Shown here in pieces: positions 1 to 9,100 of a stretch of 33,836 nt of DNA (positions within the stretch are counted from its first letter, which is position 1; the number at the start of each line of letters is the position of its first letter). The notes under the pieces are model-generated. The model was given only the letters and a program-made list of their open reading frames with translations. It made no database searches and was not told the DNA's origin. Made by a program: the position numbers and the translations under genes. Source of the DNA: Chloroflexota bacterium (GTDB lineage Bacteria > Chloroflexota > Anaerolineae > Anaerolineales > Anaerolineaceae); NCBI GenBank assembly GCA_012798065.1, contig JAAZNW010000009.1:1-33836 (forward strand), written 5' to 3'.

Positions 1-1126
1 CAAAGGTCGCCTGTGCGTCTTTGATCACGGCGATGCGCGCCTGGTAATCCCTGGCGATTTCCCGCTGCAGCGCTTCGTGACGCCAGTAAAGCGCCGCGTG
101 ATCATATTCGCCTGTAGGGGCACTTCCGGTAGAGGGCACGCCCGCATCCAGCCATACTGGTTTGAACAGCGACGTGCATGGCACAGCCGTGGCGGTCACC
201 CAATGTTCAGAACGACCTCCGCTGCGCAGCACAGACACCATGGAGCCCGCGGTCTGGTTTTCTCGTATCGGTCCCCACCCCGCGTGCATGCACACATCCG
301 CTCCGGTAATCCCGCGGTCTGGTGACCAGGTGGGTTTTATTTCCCGCGTGTGCGCGCGTAGAACCCGCATCATACTTGTCGCGGTGATGTTTCCTTTCTG
401 TGCCCTCAGGCTGTCAGCCGTGCAGGCTTGCCGGCTGCGCCCGGCTGCGAACGTGGTATAGATTGGCTCAGAGTAACATCTGGCAAAATGAAACTCCGAT
501 TCAGAACGGCACCAACCTCTCTTAATCGCGCTACTGACCAGATTCGCCGAACATAGATCCCATTTTTCGCCAATGGTGATGGCGTTTGAAATACTGCGCA
601 CATCTCTGACCTTTTCTGCCGCCCATTCTTTGCCTGAAGTCTCAAGCACCCAGGCTTCTTTTGGGTCGCAAATCAGAAAACTGTTGTGATAATACATTTT
701 GTGTCCAAAACCGCAGTTGCCTCCCTGCCCGTATTCTTCCAATAGATGAATGATCAGCATCATTGCGGCTTCAGCACTATCCGTGCGTTCCAAAGCCAGC
801 CGTAACAAATCCATTCCTATGAGCCCGGGTTCTCTGCCGTAGGGGGTGCGCGTAAAAACCGCCTCGTTACCGATAGTTACACCATGTTCATTGCTGCCCA
901 TCTCCGCGCCCCAGATCCAGAAAGGCTTTGCCAACAGCACCTGGTGTGTTGCGGGAACCTGTGGGATTTCAATGTATGTGCATTTGACAGTGGTGCCGGT
1001 TGGGTGCTGCGCAGCGGGAAAGATCACCACCTCGTGCGCTTCATTAGGGTGCCGGTCTGAGTTTTTGCCAAAAATAACATTACCGTCCACAGTGGAATTA
1101 CCCAAAGCCACAATGGTATCGCACAT
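1..1126 (-). CDS. Secernin-like / peptidase C69 family N-terminal-nucleophile hydrolase, C-terminus truncated by window edge
   Basis: Hand translation from ATG at 1126 (minus) gives an uninterrupted frame to base 1: MCDTIVALGNSTVDGNVIFGKNSDRHPNEAHEVVIFPAAQHPTG...GNCGFGHKMYYHNSFLICDPKEAWVLETSGKEWAAEKV. The Met-Cys-Asp-Thr start and FGKNSDR motif are typical of secernin/C69. Absent from the supplied ORF track because its stop lies outside the window. Confidence 0.85.
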   Translation of the reverse strand, partial: MCDTIVALGNSTVDGNVIFGKNSDRHPNEAHEVVIFPAAQHPTGTTVKCTYIEIPQVPATHQVLLAKPFWIWGAEMGSNEHGVTIGNEAVFTRTPYGREPGLIGMDLLRLALERTDSAEAAMMLIIHLLEEYGQGGNCGFGHKMYYHNSFLICDPKEAWVLETSGKEWAAEKVRDVRSISNAITIGEKWDLCSANLVSSAIKRGWCRSESEFHFARCYSEPIYTTFAAGRSRQACTADSLRAQKGNITATSMMRVLRAHTREIKPTWSPDRGITGADVCMHAGWGPIRENQTAGSMVSVLRSGGRSEHWVTATAVPCTSLFKPVWLDAGVPSTGSAPTGEYDHAALYWRHEALQREIARDYQARIAVIKDAQATF

Positions 1127-1171
1127 GGAATCCTCCTTCTCGTTGTAACGAAATCAACAATCAGTATAAAT

Positions 1172-1879
1172 TCATGGTTGAACGATGGCAAGCGTTTCTT
1201 CGAGCACTTCTTCAATCGACTTGCCATCTGTGTCGATGATTACCGCGTCAACTGCTGGTTTAAGCGGAGCGTGTTGCCGGGTTGAGTCAATGCCATCCCG
1301 CCTGATAATGGATTGCAGCACCTCTTCAAAAGAATGGGTTTCACCCCGCAGCTGCATCTCTTTCAGTCGCCGCCTGGCTCTTTCCTCCGGCGAGGCTTCC
1401 AGGTAGATTTTATATCGCGCGTCAGGGAACACCACCGTGCCAATGTCCCGTCCCACCATCACCATGTTTCCCCGCATGCCGATGTCTCTTTGGCGATTTG
1501 TGAGAATTGTCCGCACTCCCTCATAAGCAGAGACTGGCGAAACGTTGCGGTCGACCTCGGGAGTGCGAATCTCCCAGGTGACATCTTCGCCGTTCAGCAG
1601 CACATCCATCACCCTGCCATCTTCAACAGATGGCGGGCGAACATCGATTTGAACCGCCGCTGTCAGCCTGGTGACGGCTTTCTCATCCTCCACACCGCCC
1701 AGGTCCTTCATCGCTGCGAGCGTTGCCGCGCGATACATAACACCGGTATCAAAATAAAAAAAACCAAGCCGCTGGGCGAGCTTTTCTGCCAGCGTGGATT
1801 TGCCCGAAGCGGCGGGTCCATCGATGGCGATGACCAAAGGTTTCTGCTGTTTGCGCATGGCAGCACCCCTTGTACTCAT
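1172..1879 (-). CDS. cmk: Cytidylate kinase
   Basis: P-loop IAIDGPAASGKST, FDTGVMYRA, GRDIGTVVFPDA, and RRDGIDSTRQHAPLKPA near the C-terminus. ATG overlaps the upstream gene stop. Confidence 0.95.
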   Translation of the reverse strand: MSTRGAAMRKQQKPLVIAIDGPAASGKSTLAEKLAQRLGFFYFDTGVMYRAATLAAMKDLGGVEDEKAVTRLTAAVQIDVRPPSVEDGRVMDVLLNGEDVTWEIRTPEVDRNVSPVSAYEGVRTILTNRQRDIGMRGNMVMVGRDIGTVVFPDARYKIYLEASPEERARRRLKEMQLRGETHSFEEVLQSIIRRDGIDSTRQHAPLKPAVDAVIIDTDGKSIEEVLEETLAIVQP

Positions 1880-3561
1880 GGTATGTTCCCTCCCGGGAAA
1901 AGATCGTTGCGCGCCCAGATTATGATTTCTCTATTCTCAAGAGGTGCGATACGGAAAAATGACCATTTCAACCAGTCTATGATCGTCATATTCTTCATGT
2001 CAGGCTCTTCCTGCCAAATAATTTTTTGACCGCGATAAGACGCCCCAGCGGTGATTTGTTGGTTAACGTCTGTAATCACGAGAGAGGGTGATGCGGTCGG
2101 GTCAAAGACAGCCGCGGTTTCGGCTTTTTCAAAACTGCGCAATGCCCATTCAAGCGAGGGACTCTGCAAGTCAACTATCAAGACATCAATGCGGTTTTCG
2201 ATCCCTGTTCTCGCCCGCGAGATGTCTTGGATTGTGCGCAGCAGTTCTTCTGAGCCCACAACAGCCGCCAGGTCCCTTCTTATTTCAATTTCTGGTCGGC
2301 TGCCCAATGAGGCGGCTTTAATGGAATTTGCCAGGGTGAAAAAGCCAGCCAGCAACAGCACGCCCGCAATGAAACCCTCCCGGGTGGATGCCCCAGACCA
2401 GCCCCAGGCGAGCAGCACAGTCATGCCCAGTAACAGGAACAAGGGCAGCACCGCGCCAATCGCTCGGTTGCGGTATTCCTCCGGGCTTTGCAAAGGGTTA
2501 TTGACCAGGTTGACCGCGTTCATAAACGAAAAAACCACCAGTGCGACCACCAAAACTGTTTCCGCGATTAAAACAATGCGGTTATCAGATGAAAAAGATG
2601 GGAACAACTCCACTAGTTTCATCGCTGCCAGGGCAAGTAATGGCACAGTTGCCCAGGAAAAATCGAATAATTGTCTTGCAGGGTTCATCAATATCAGTGC
2701 CAGGGCTGCACCAGCCCATATTCCCAGCCATTTGGCACGGGCTTCGCCGCGAACGAAGCCCTGTATCAGGCTCCAAATAGACAGCACCAGCACGAGCAGC
2801 GTGCTCGATCCCCAGGCAGCCGCAATCCCTTTCAGGGGCGCGGGGTTCTCACTTCTCCATGAGCCCCAGTAATCCACGAGGCTCGACCCAAAAGCGCTGA
2901 TTCCGGGCGGGTTGATCAAGAAGAGAGTGCTCAATAAGACCAGGGTGACCATCGCGGTCATTGCTGCCAGCGCCAAAAAACGGTTGTCAACCTGGCGAAG
3001 GCTCTTGCAGTTGATCAACAGGAAAACCGCCAGGCAGATTACTCCTGGCCACAGCGCAGGTCCTCCTGCCAGGGCGAATCCCAAGGCGAACCCGCACCAA
3101 AGCGGCTTGGAGCGCATGGCAAAACCCACTGCTGCGAGCAACCCTAATAAAGCCAGCATACTCCCTTCAGCGCTGCGAGATGCGCCGATCATTATGGGGT
3201 CAACCGCCACAAGGCCAGCCAGCACCAGCGCGGCGGCTTTCCCCACCCTCTCCCGGTAGAGCAGCGGTGTGAGGGCAAGCAGTGTGCCCGCCAACGCTGG
3301 CCAGAACCTCGCGGTAAAATCAGAGAGTTCAAATAGAGAAAACCACAAAGTGGTCAATGCGATGTAACCTGGCTCGCCAGAGATCAGCACCTGCTCTCCT
3401 TTGCTCAAACGCAGCGCCTGCAAGGCCAGGCTGGCTTCATGATCAGTCAGAGGTAAACCACCCAGGTTTGAAAAACGTAGCGCTGCGGCAATAACCAGCA
3501 CTACCAGGTAAACCAGCAACTCAAGCGGTACAGCTTTTCGTGAATCAAGATTACCGTTCAT
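1876..3561 (-). CDS. Polytopic membrane protein, Agl23/GT39 (PMT-like) family
   Basis: 561 aa, many hydrophobic segments. N-terminal RFSNLGGLPLTDHEASLALQALRLSKGE resembles the GT-C/PMT first-loop acidic motif. Adjacent to DUF2298 genes, the usual context of the TIGR03663/Agl23 family. Confidence 0.7.
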   Translation of the reverse strand: MNGNLDSRKAVPLELLVYLVVLVIAAALRFSNLGGLPLTDHEASLALQALRLSKGEQVLISGEPGYIALTTLWFSLFELSDFTARFWPALAGTLLALTPLLYRERVGKAAALVLAGLVAVDPIMIGASRSAEGSMLALLGLLAAVGFAMRSKPLWCGFALGFALAGGPALWPGVICLAVFLLINCKSLRQVDNRFLALAAMTAMVTLVLLSTLFLINPPGISAFGSSLVDYWGSWRSENPAPLKGIAAAWGSSTLLVLVLSIWSLIQGFVRGEARAKWLGIWAGAALALILMNPARQLFDFSWATVPLLALAAMKLVELFPSFSSDNRIVLIAETVLVVALVVFSFMNAVNLVNNPLQSPEEYRNRAIGAVLPLFLLLGMTVLLAWGWSGASTREGFIAGVLLLAGFFTLANSIKAASLGSRPEIEIRRDLAAVVGSEELLRTIQDISRARTGIENRIDVLIVDLQSPSLEWALRSFEKAETAAVFDPTASPSLVITDVNQQITAGASYRGQKIIWQEEPDMKNMTIIDWLKWSFFRIAPLENREIIIWARNDLFPGGNIP

Positions 3562-6131
3562 GGCTGCGCTTCTCCAGAGGGGGCAGTGACCTCGTATATC
3601 CTCGTGCTGCTATTGGAGAAAACAAGCGGCAAATGACTATCGAATTTCGATGGTGACACCCGGTAGGTTGAGCGTTCAAGGTTGCCGATATAAACATACC
3701 TCACATTATAGTCTCGCAGCGTGCGCCAAGCCTCATTCCAATCCGTCGTTTCGTACAACTGTTGGATATCTGCAAACCTGGAGCCCATTTCCTCCCCGCC
3801 GCCGCGCCACTGGCTTTCATGCCCAGGCCAGCCCAATAGAGTGGGTAAGCCGGTGCGCGTGGATATCCGCGCGTAATCGGTGTAACTGCCGCCTACCGCT
3901 TCGACAACCACGCCCATCGGCGCGTCTTGCAACCAGCCGATGGCTGCGTATTCTTCAGGGTTGAATTTTTGCAGGTACGCATTACCATCCAATGTCCATC
4001 CTTTCATCGAGAACGAATTGGTCTTATCCGTCAGCATTATTACCGGGTAAGCCAGCCCGCCCGCCACAACCAAGATCCACATAATTTGGAAAACGCTACC
4101 CCGCCATCCGCGCAACTGACGAAAAAGCACTGCGCTGCCAGAAGCCGCAGCAATGCCCCAAAATACCCAGGCTTGAAAATAAAACTTAAAGATGGTATTC
4201 ATGCGGGTACCAAACTGGTCCCGAAGGTAAAAAAATTCCGGGATGATAGTTAACAATAAACCAAACAGGATCAGAAAAAAGATCAACTCCTCTGCGCCAT
4301 TAGTGATACGCAAATGTTCTCCCTCTGCTGGAATTTCAACTGATTGAGCCGTTTTTCGTTTAAGCAAAACGCTTAAAGTAATGGTCAACAGCGCCGCCTG
4401 CGTCAACCAAGTACCAGGCGCCTGCAGTCGCCTGAGCAGTGAGGCTTTTAGAACCTCGCCCGCTGGATACCCCGCGTGCACCCCGGCGAAGGCAGCGCCG
4501 CCCTGGGTCATTTTGACTCCCAATGCGGAGAGGAATAGGTTCGAGGAAGCCGACAGCCCTGCTCCCCACGCCTGAAAAGACAGTAACAATGCGCCGTAAA
4601 AGACCATTAAGATAAAAAGAACAGAGAGCAGCGCCAGCGTAAACCTGGCGCCTTTCCAAAAGTCACTCCATCCCAGCTTTCGTTTCGCCTGGTTCAGGCA
4701 AAATGCGATGATGGGCACGAGAAGCACAGCAAAAAGGACCCAGAAGTGAATTCCTCTGGTCATAAACTCCAGGCTGGGGAGGATGCCACCCGCCTGTGAA
4801 CCGAAACCAAGGTAGAAAGGCAAGTACAGCACCATTCCGGCCACTCCCAGCGCAAGCCCGTTTTTCAAAAATTCGGCTAAAAGACCTGGTTTCCAGCCCG
4901 TTGCGCGGTAGCTTTTAAAAGACCAGATCAGGCAAAACAAGCCAACATAGATGGGGAAATCCCAGGTGTTGATGAACCCCAGGCTGCCCAGTACCAACGC
5001 GATCAGCCAAAAGTTCTCGTTCCGGGCCCAATCCAGCAGCCTGCGGCTTTGTTGCAGGTAGGTCCCTCCATCAAAGAACAGATTCATCGCCAGCGCGATT
5101 GCCAGCAGGGTAAAAGGCATCGCCAGCACGTGTGGATGCAAATCGGCCAGCAAATACGAAAAGAAAGGAAATTCGTCGATTACCTCAATATGCTGTCCAC
5201 CCAGGTTTAGATCTTGCAATACACGCGAACCACGCCACCACAACCAACCACCGCCACGCGAGGGTATCCAGTCGAATGGTTGCGTCGGGGGCTGGTTGAG
5301 ATCAAGGATGGAAAGCCAGTTCCAAAAACGGGAAGACAATTGCCCCTGGGGATCAACCTTCCAAAACAACCCGCCGGCGTGCAAAATTTCCAGCACCCCT
5401 TCATAAGTGCTCAGCAGGAGGACAAACAACGGCCCTAAAAAACCAGCTCTGCGGGCGAACTTTTCAACTTGTTTTGCGGTTTGATGATGACTGTTCCAGG
5501 CGCCAGCAAGCGATAAGTCAAACACAATGCCGTACAATGCCACAGCTGTCATTGCCAGCCAGCTCGCATTGGCAAGGTTGAACGCTGTTGCAGCAGCCAC
5601 CCCGCTGAAACGCGTCAACATGGCCACCATCACATAACCAAAATAGTAATACGAGATAGCGTAACCTGAGAGCCAGGGGTCCTGTGGCGGAAAACTGGTG
5701 GAGCGTAAAATAGAGTTAATAAAAGCCAGCTCCATCGGTTTCTCTGTGTAGGCCACTTCTGGGTTCATCCCGCGCACCAGCACCCAAGCAAGAAAAACAA
5801 ACAGAAATAGCCCTTCAATGGTCAAGACAGTTCGCAGGTTCTGCCGCAGCCAGGTGAGTAGTGCATCTTTACGCGTGCCCTTTAACTCCGCCAAGGAAAA
5901 CGCCAGCAAAATGAGAACCGCCAGCACCTGCCCGCCCAGGTCATTTTGCAGCACGCCGAAAGATGCAAGCAACCAGAAGGTGAATCCCCAGATTAACAAT
6001 CCCAGCGGGCGAGCCAGCGCGAATCCTCTGCTCGGTAGCGAGGGGAAAAATCGGAATACCAGCGGTAGCGCGATTACCCCTACAAAGGTCCCCACCAAGT
6101 ACCACACAAAGATATTAATGGCTTGTGACAT
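3558..6131 (-). CDS. DUF2298 / Chlor_Arch_YYY family membrane protein
   Basis: 857 aa polytopic protein with EKPMELAFINSILRSTSFPPQDPWLSGYAISYYYFGYV, EFPFFSYLLADLHPHVLAMP, INTWDFP, RMNTIFKFYFQAW. These match the repeated motifs in the C-terminal half of the 1762-aa neighbour. Confidence 0.88.
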   Translation of the reverse strand: MSQAINIFVWYLVGTFVGVIALPLVFRFFPSLPSRGFALARPLGLLIWGFTFWLLASFGVLQNDLGGQVLAVLILLAFSLAELKGTRKDALLTWLRQNLRTVLTIEGLFLFVFLAWVLVRGMNPEVAYTEKPMELAFINSILRSTSFPPQDPWLSGYAISYYYFGYVMVAMLTRFSGVAAATAFNLANASWLAMTAVALYGIVFDLSLAGAWNSHHQTAKQVEKFARRAGFLGPLFVLLLSTYEGVLEILHAGGLFWKVDPQGQLSSRFWNWLSILDLNQPPTQPFDWIPSRGGGWLWWRGSRVLQDLNLGGQHIEVIDEFPFFSYLLADLHPHVLAMPFTLLAIALAMNLFFDGGTYLQQSRRLLDWARNENFWLIALVLGSLGFINTWDFPIYVGLFCLIWSFKSYRATGWKPGLLAEFLKNGLALGVAGMVLYLPFYLGFGSQAGGILPSLEFMTRGIHFWVLFAVLLVPIIAFCLNQAKRKLGWSDFWKGARFTLALLSVLFILMVFYGALLLSFQAWGAGLSASSNLFLSALGVKMTQGGAAFAGVHAGYPAGEVLKASLLRRLQAPGTWLTQAALLTITLSVLLKRKTAQSVEIPAEGEHLRITNGAEELIFFLILFGLLLTIIPEFFYLRDQFGTRMNTIFKFYFQAWVFWGIAAASGSAVLFRQLRGWRGSVFQIMWILVVAGGLAYPVIMLTDKTNSFSMKGWTLDGNAYLQKFNPEEYAAIGWLQDAPMGVVVEAVGGSYTDYARISTRTGLPTLLGWPGHESQWRGGGEEMGSRFADIQQLYETTDWNEAWRTLRDYNVRYVYIGNLERSTYRVSPSKFDSHLPLVFSNSSTRIYEVTAPSGEAQP

Positions 6132-6148
6132 TCCTGGCGCTATCCTAT

Positions 6149-9100
6149 TTAATCAATCATCTCATAAATGACGGTATCTTTCTCGTGAAATACTTCCTTC
6201 CAGTAAAGACCATCATAGTTTGCAAATTTATCCAACCCTGCCCCGCTGTAATATGCGCGCTCCATTTGACCCAGAATGATGTATTTTACCTGGTAGCGTT
6301 TAAGAATCTCCAACGCCTGTTCGATATCCGTCGTCTGATAAAAAAGTGGAATATCGTTCAGGCGGTTGTTAATCCCGTTATAATCCAAAAAGCCACGCTG
6401 CTGGCGCTGGTGCCAGTTCCAACCCAGTACACCGGGCAACCCTGTATAAATCGTGAAACGATTTCCCCAGCGATATTCAACTGTATTGGTTTCAATGATC
6501 ACCGGAGAACCTTGAACGTTTTCTCTCATCCATTGAACCGCCTGGTAATCCTGATTGAGGTCCATTTCAACACCCTGGTCAAAATACGTGGCGCTCTGCA
6601 TGAATGCATCGCCATCCAAACCAATCGGCGCTGAAGCAGACATACGGTCACGTATTTTATCCATACTGGCAGTCAGCGGGTAAAGGAGAGAACCGGCGAT
6701 CAAAATAACCGTGAGAACCTGCCAGGCTGTGGATATGCCAGATTTCCACACAGAAGTCGCAGCAGGGATCAGCCACAACAGCGCAGCCGAAGCGGCGATG
6801 GCCAGCAGCGTCCAGGCCTGGAAGTAAAATTTGAATACTGTGTTCATGCGCCCTATATCGCCTTGGAGCGCGAACAACTCTACAAACAGGGTTAAAACCA
6901 GCGCGGTGCCGGTCATAAAGAGAACAAGGCGTTTACTATCCGCCTGATGAGGACGCAGCAGTAACACGAGCGCCCACACGCCCAGTATGCATACCAGCCA
7001 GCCGATATGCACTCGCAGCAGCGTGAGCAAGGCCACCACCATGGTAAAAAGCACGCCAATAACCTGCAGGTACCCAAGGTAGGGCTTCATGCGGCGAATG
7101 GCGGAAGCCGGCGTCGACGCCAGCCAATCGCGCGTCTCCCAGGCAAACCAGCTGACAATCAGGAACAACTGCCAACCCCAATGAACCAGGTAAGAACCCA
7201 ACGGAGAATGATCTCCTTTCCATACATCTATCATGCCGTAAGCCTGGCCGAATTTTTCAGTGAAAGGCAGATAAAAAAGCATCACCCCCGCCGCCAACAC
7301 GCCGATAAAAATCATTGAATAAAGAATGCGGCGCAACCAGCAAGGGGCTGCTGGCAGAAAACCGCTGGGAGGTTGGGCGTTCCGGTAAGAACTGTAGAAA
7401 AGGACAAAAACCGCTAAAAGGAAATAAGTGGGAAGGTCCCAGGTATTCGTGGGGCGCAGTGTAGCAATCGTAAATCCGCCAAAAAGAATCGTGATGATCA
7501 AACCTGCCGCGGTTTGAAAACGGGCAGAAGAATGGGCCTCCCAGTTGCGAAACAAGATTGAAACAACCCAACCCAGCACAAGCAGCGTGATCGGCAGCGC
7601 GATCATATGCGCGTGCAGATCAGCGTAAGTAAATGTAAAGAATGGGAACTCGGTGATAACATCACCCGGTATGGCTCGAGAAGGGTTCCAGTACCAGTCC
7701 CCAAACCCATAAGGCAGCCGCGCGCCATTCACGAACCGCATCACACCGGAAAAGAACCAGCCAAGCCTCTCGAAGAATCCGGCGCCATCGATGATGCCAC
7801 CTGGTGCTGCCAGGCGCTGGAGGCCCTGCCACAGCATCTTCAGCGTGCCCAGGTTGCCGGTAATCAGTACCGCCGTTGCTGCCGCCAGGCCCGCCTGGTA
7901 GCTGCGTTTCTCTCCAGTCGGTGAAGAACGATCATCGGGTTTTAATCTGGCAAAAAGGTTCCAGCCAACGCTGTATGCACCGATTCCGGTAAAGGCGAAA
8001 AGAGTGGGGAGGATCAGGTTGTAGGCAATCGCGGGTTCAATACCCAGCCACTTCACCAAAACCGCAACAATAACAAAACCATAGTAATAATAATTGATGT
8101 AACCGCCAGAATACCAGGGATCGTAAGGCGGAAAAGTGGTGCTTTTAAGGACCGCAGTGAAGTACGACAGGTCCATTGGTTTTTCGCCGCCTTTCCAGGG
8201 ATGCCATAAATCAGGGTTACCTATACGAATGGCCAGGTCAAGCACGAATAAAGCCAGAAATACCCCTTCAATGATGAGGAAGCGGCGGCTGTTCTTTCGT
8301 ATCTCCTGCCAGATCTCTCCCCGTCTGAGGGCTGCGGCTGCAACCCCTGTGCTCAATAAAAGCAAAAACACCAGGCTGATCGTGACGCGACTGGAAGGCA
8401 ATCCCATTGAGCCCGCCATCCAGGTAAGATAAGCGAGAAAGAGCAACCCAACCAGCCGGCTGAACCCATAGCCCCTGTCTAGCAGCCCTCTAAAGAAAAA
8501 CCTCACCAATGGGTAAACCGTCCAGCCCAACAGCATGACCACTACGTACCAGGTAACCGCCGCCAGCCATGGCTGTCGGTTTAAAGGTGATTCCGGCGGG
8601 AATAATTCTCTCCAGGTGCCACCGGCAGTCTGAATATCCTCTTCTTTGGCGGTCAACATCAGGTTACCACTGATTCGGCTTGCCTGCCGCGGAGTCTTAT
8701 GGACCACGCTGGTCAGGTCTACGCTTTTGAGAGTTTTCGCGGTCTTATCCGGGTCATAGGCCGAGGTTTTTTCAAAAACCAACACCTTAGGATGGTCATA
8801 AACTGTAAAAGCTTCTTCGGCAAGCTGGTCGTTGATCTTAAAGGGCCCAAGCGCGGGGTCATTCTGAAAAACCGCCGTCAATTTATACCCAAGCTCGCCC
8901 TGAAAAATCCCCGGTTTGGCGACGGCGTAACACCACAAGATGTCTTTTTGCTCAGGGCAGCCGATGAGCGAGCGGTAGAACTGGCTGGTAAGTGGATAGC
9001 GCTCTGGTACTCGAGGGATGGTTCCCCATTGGCGGTTGGAGCTGATGAAGAGGGCGTCTGCCTGGTCAAGTATCGAAGTTAAGCGTTCCAGCTTTTCAGC

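Noticed and set aside
1313-2029. 238-aa plus-strand ORF opposite cmk and the Agl23-like gene
   Set aside because: Antisense to well-supported coding frames; His/Cys/Arg-rich low-plausibility protein.
2051-2872. 273-aa plus-strand ORF
   Set aside because: Lies entirely antisense to the 561-aa membrane protein; composition is a mirror of the hydrophobic coding frame.
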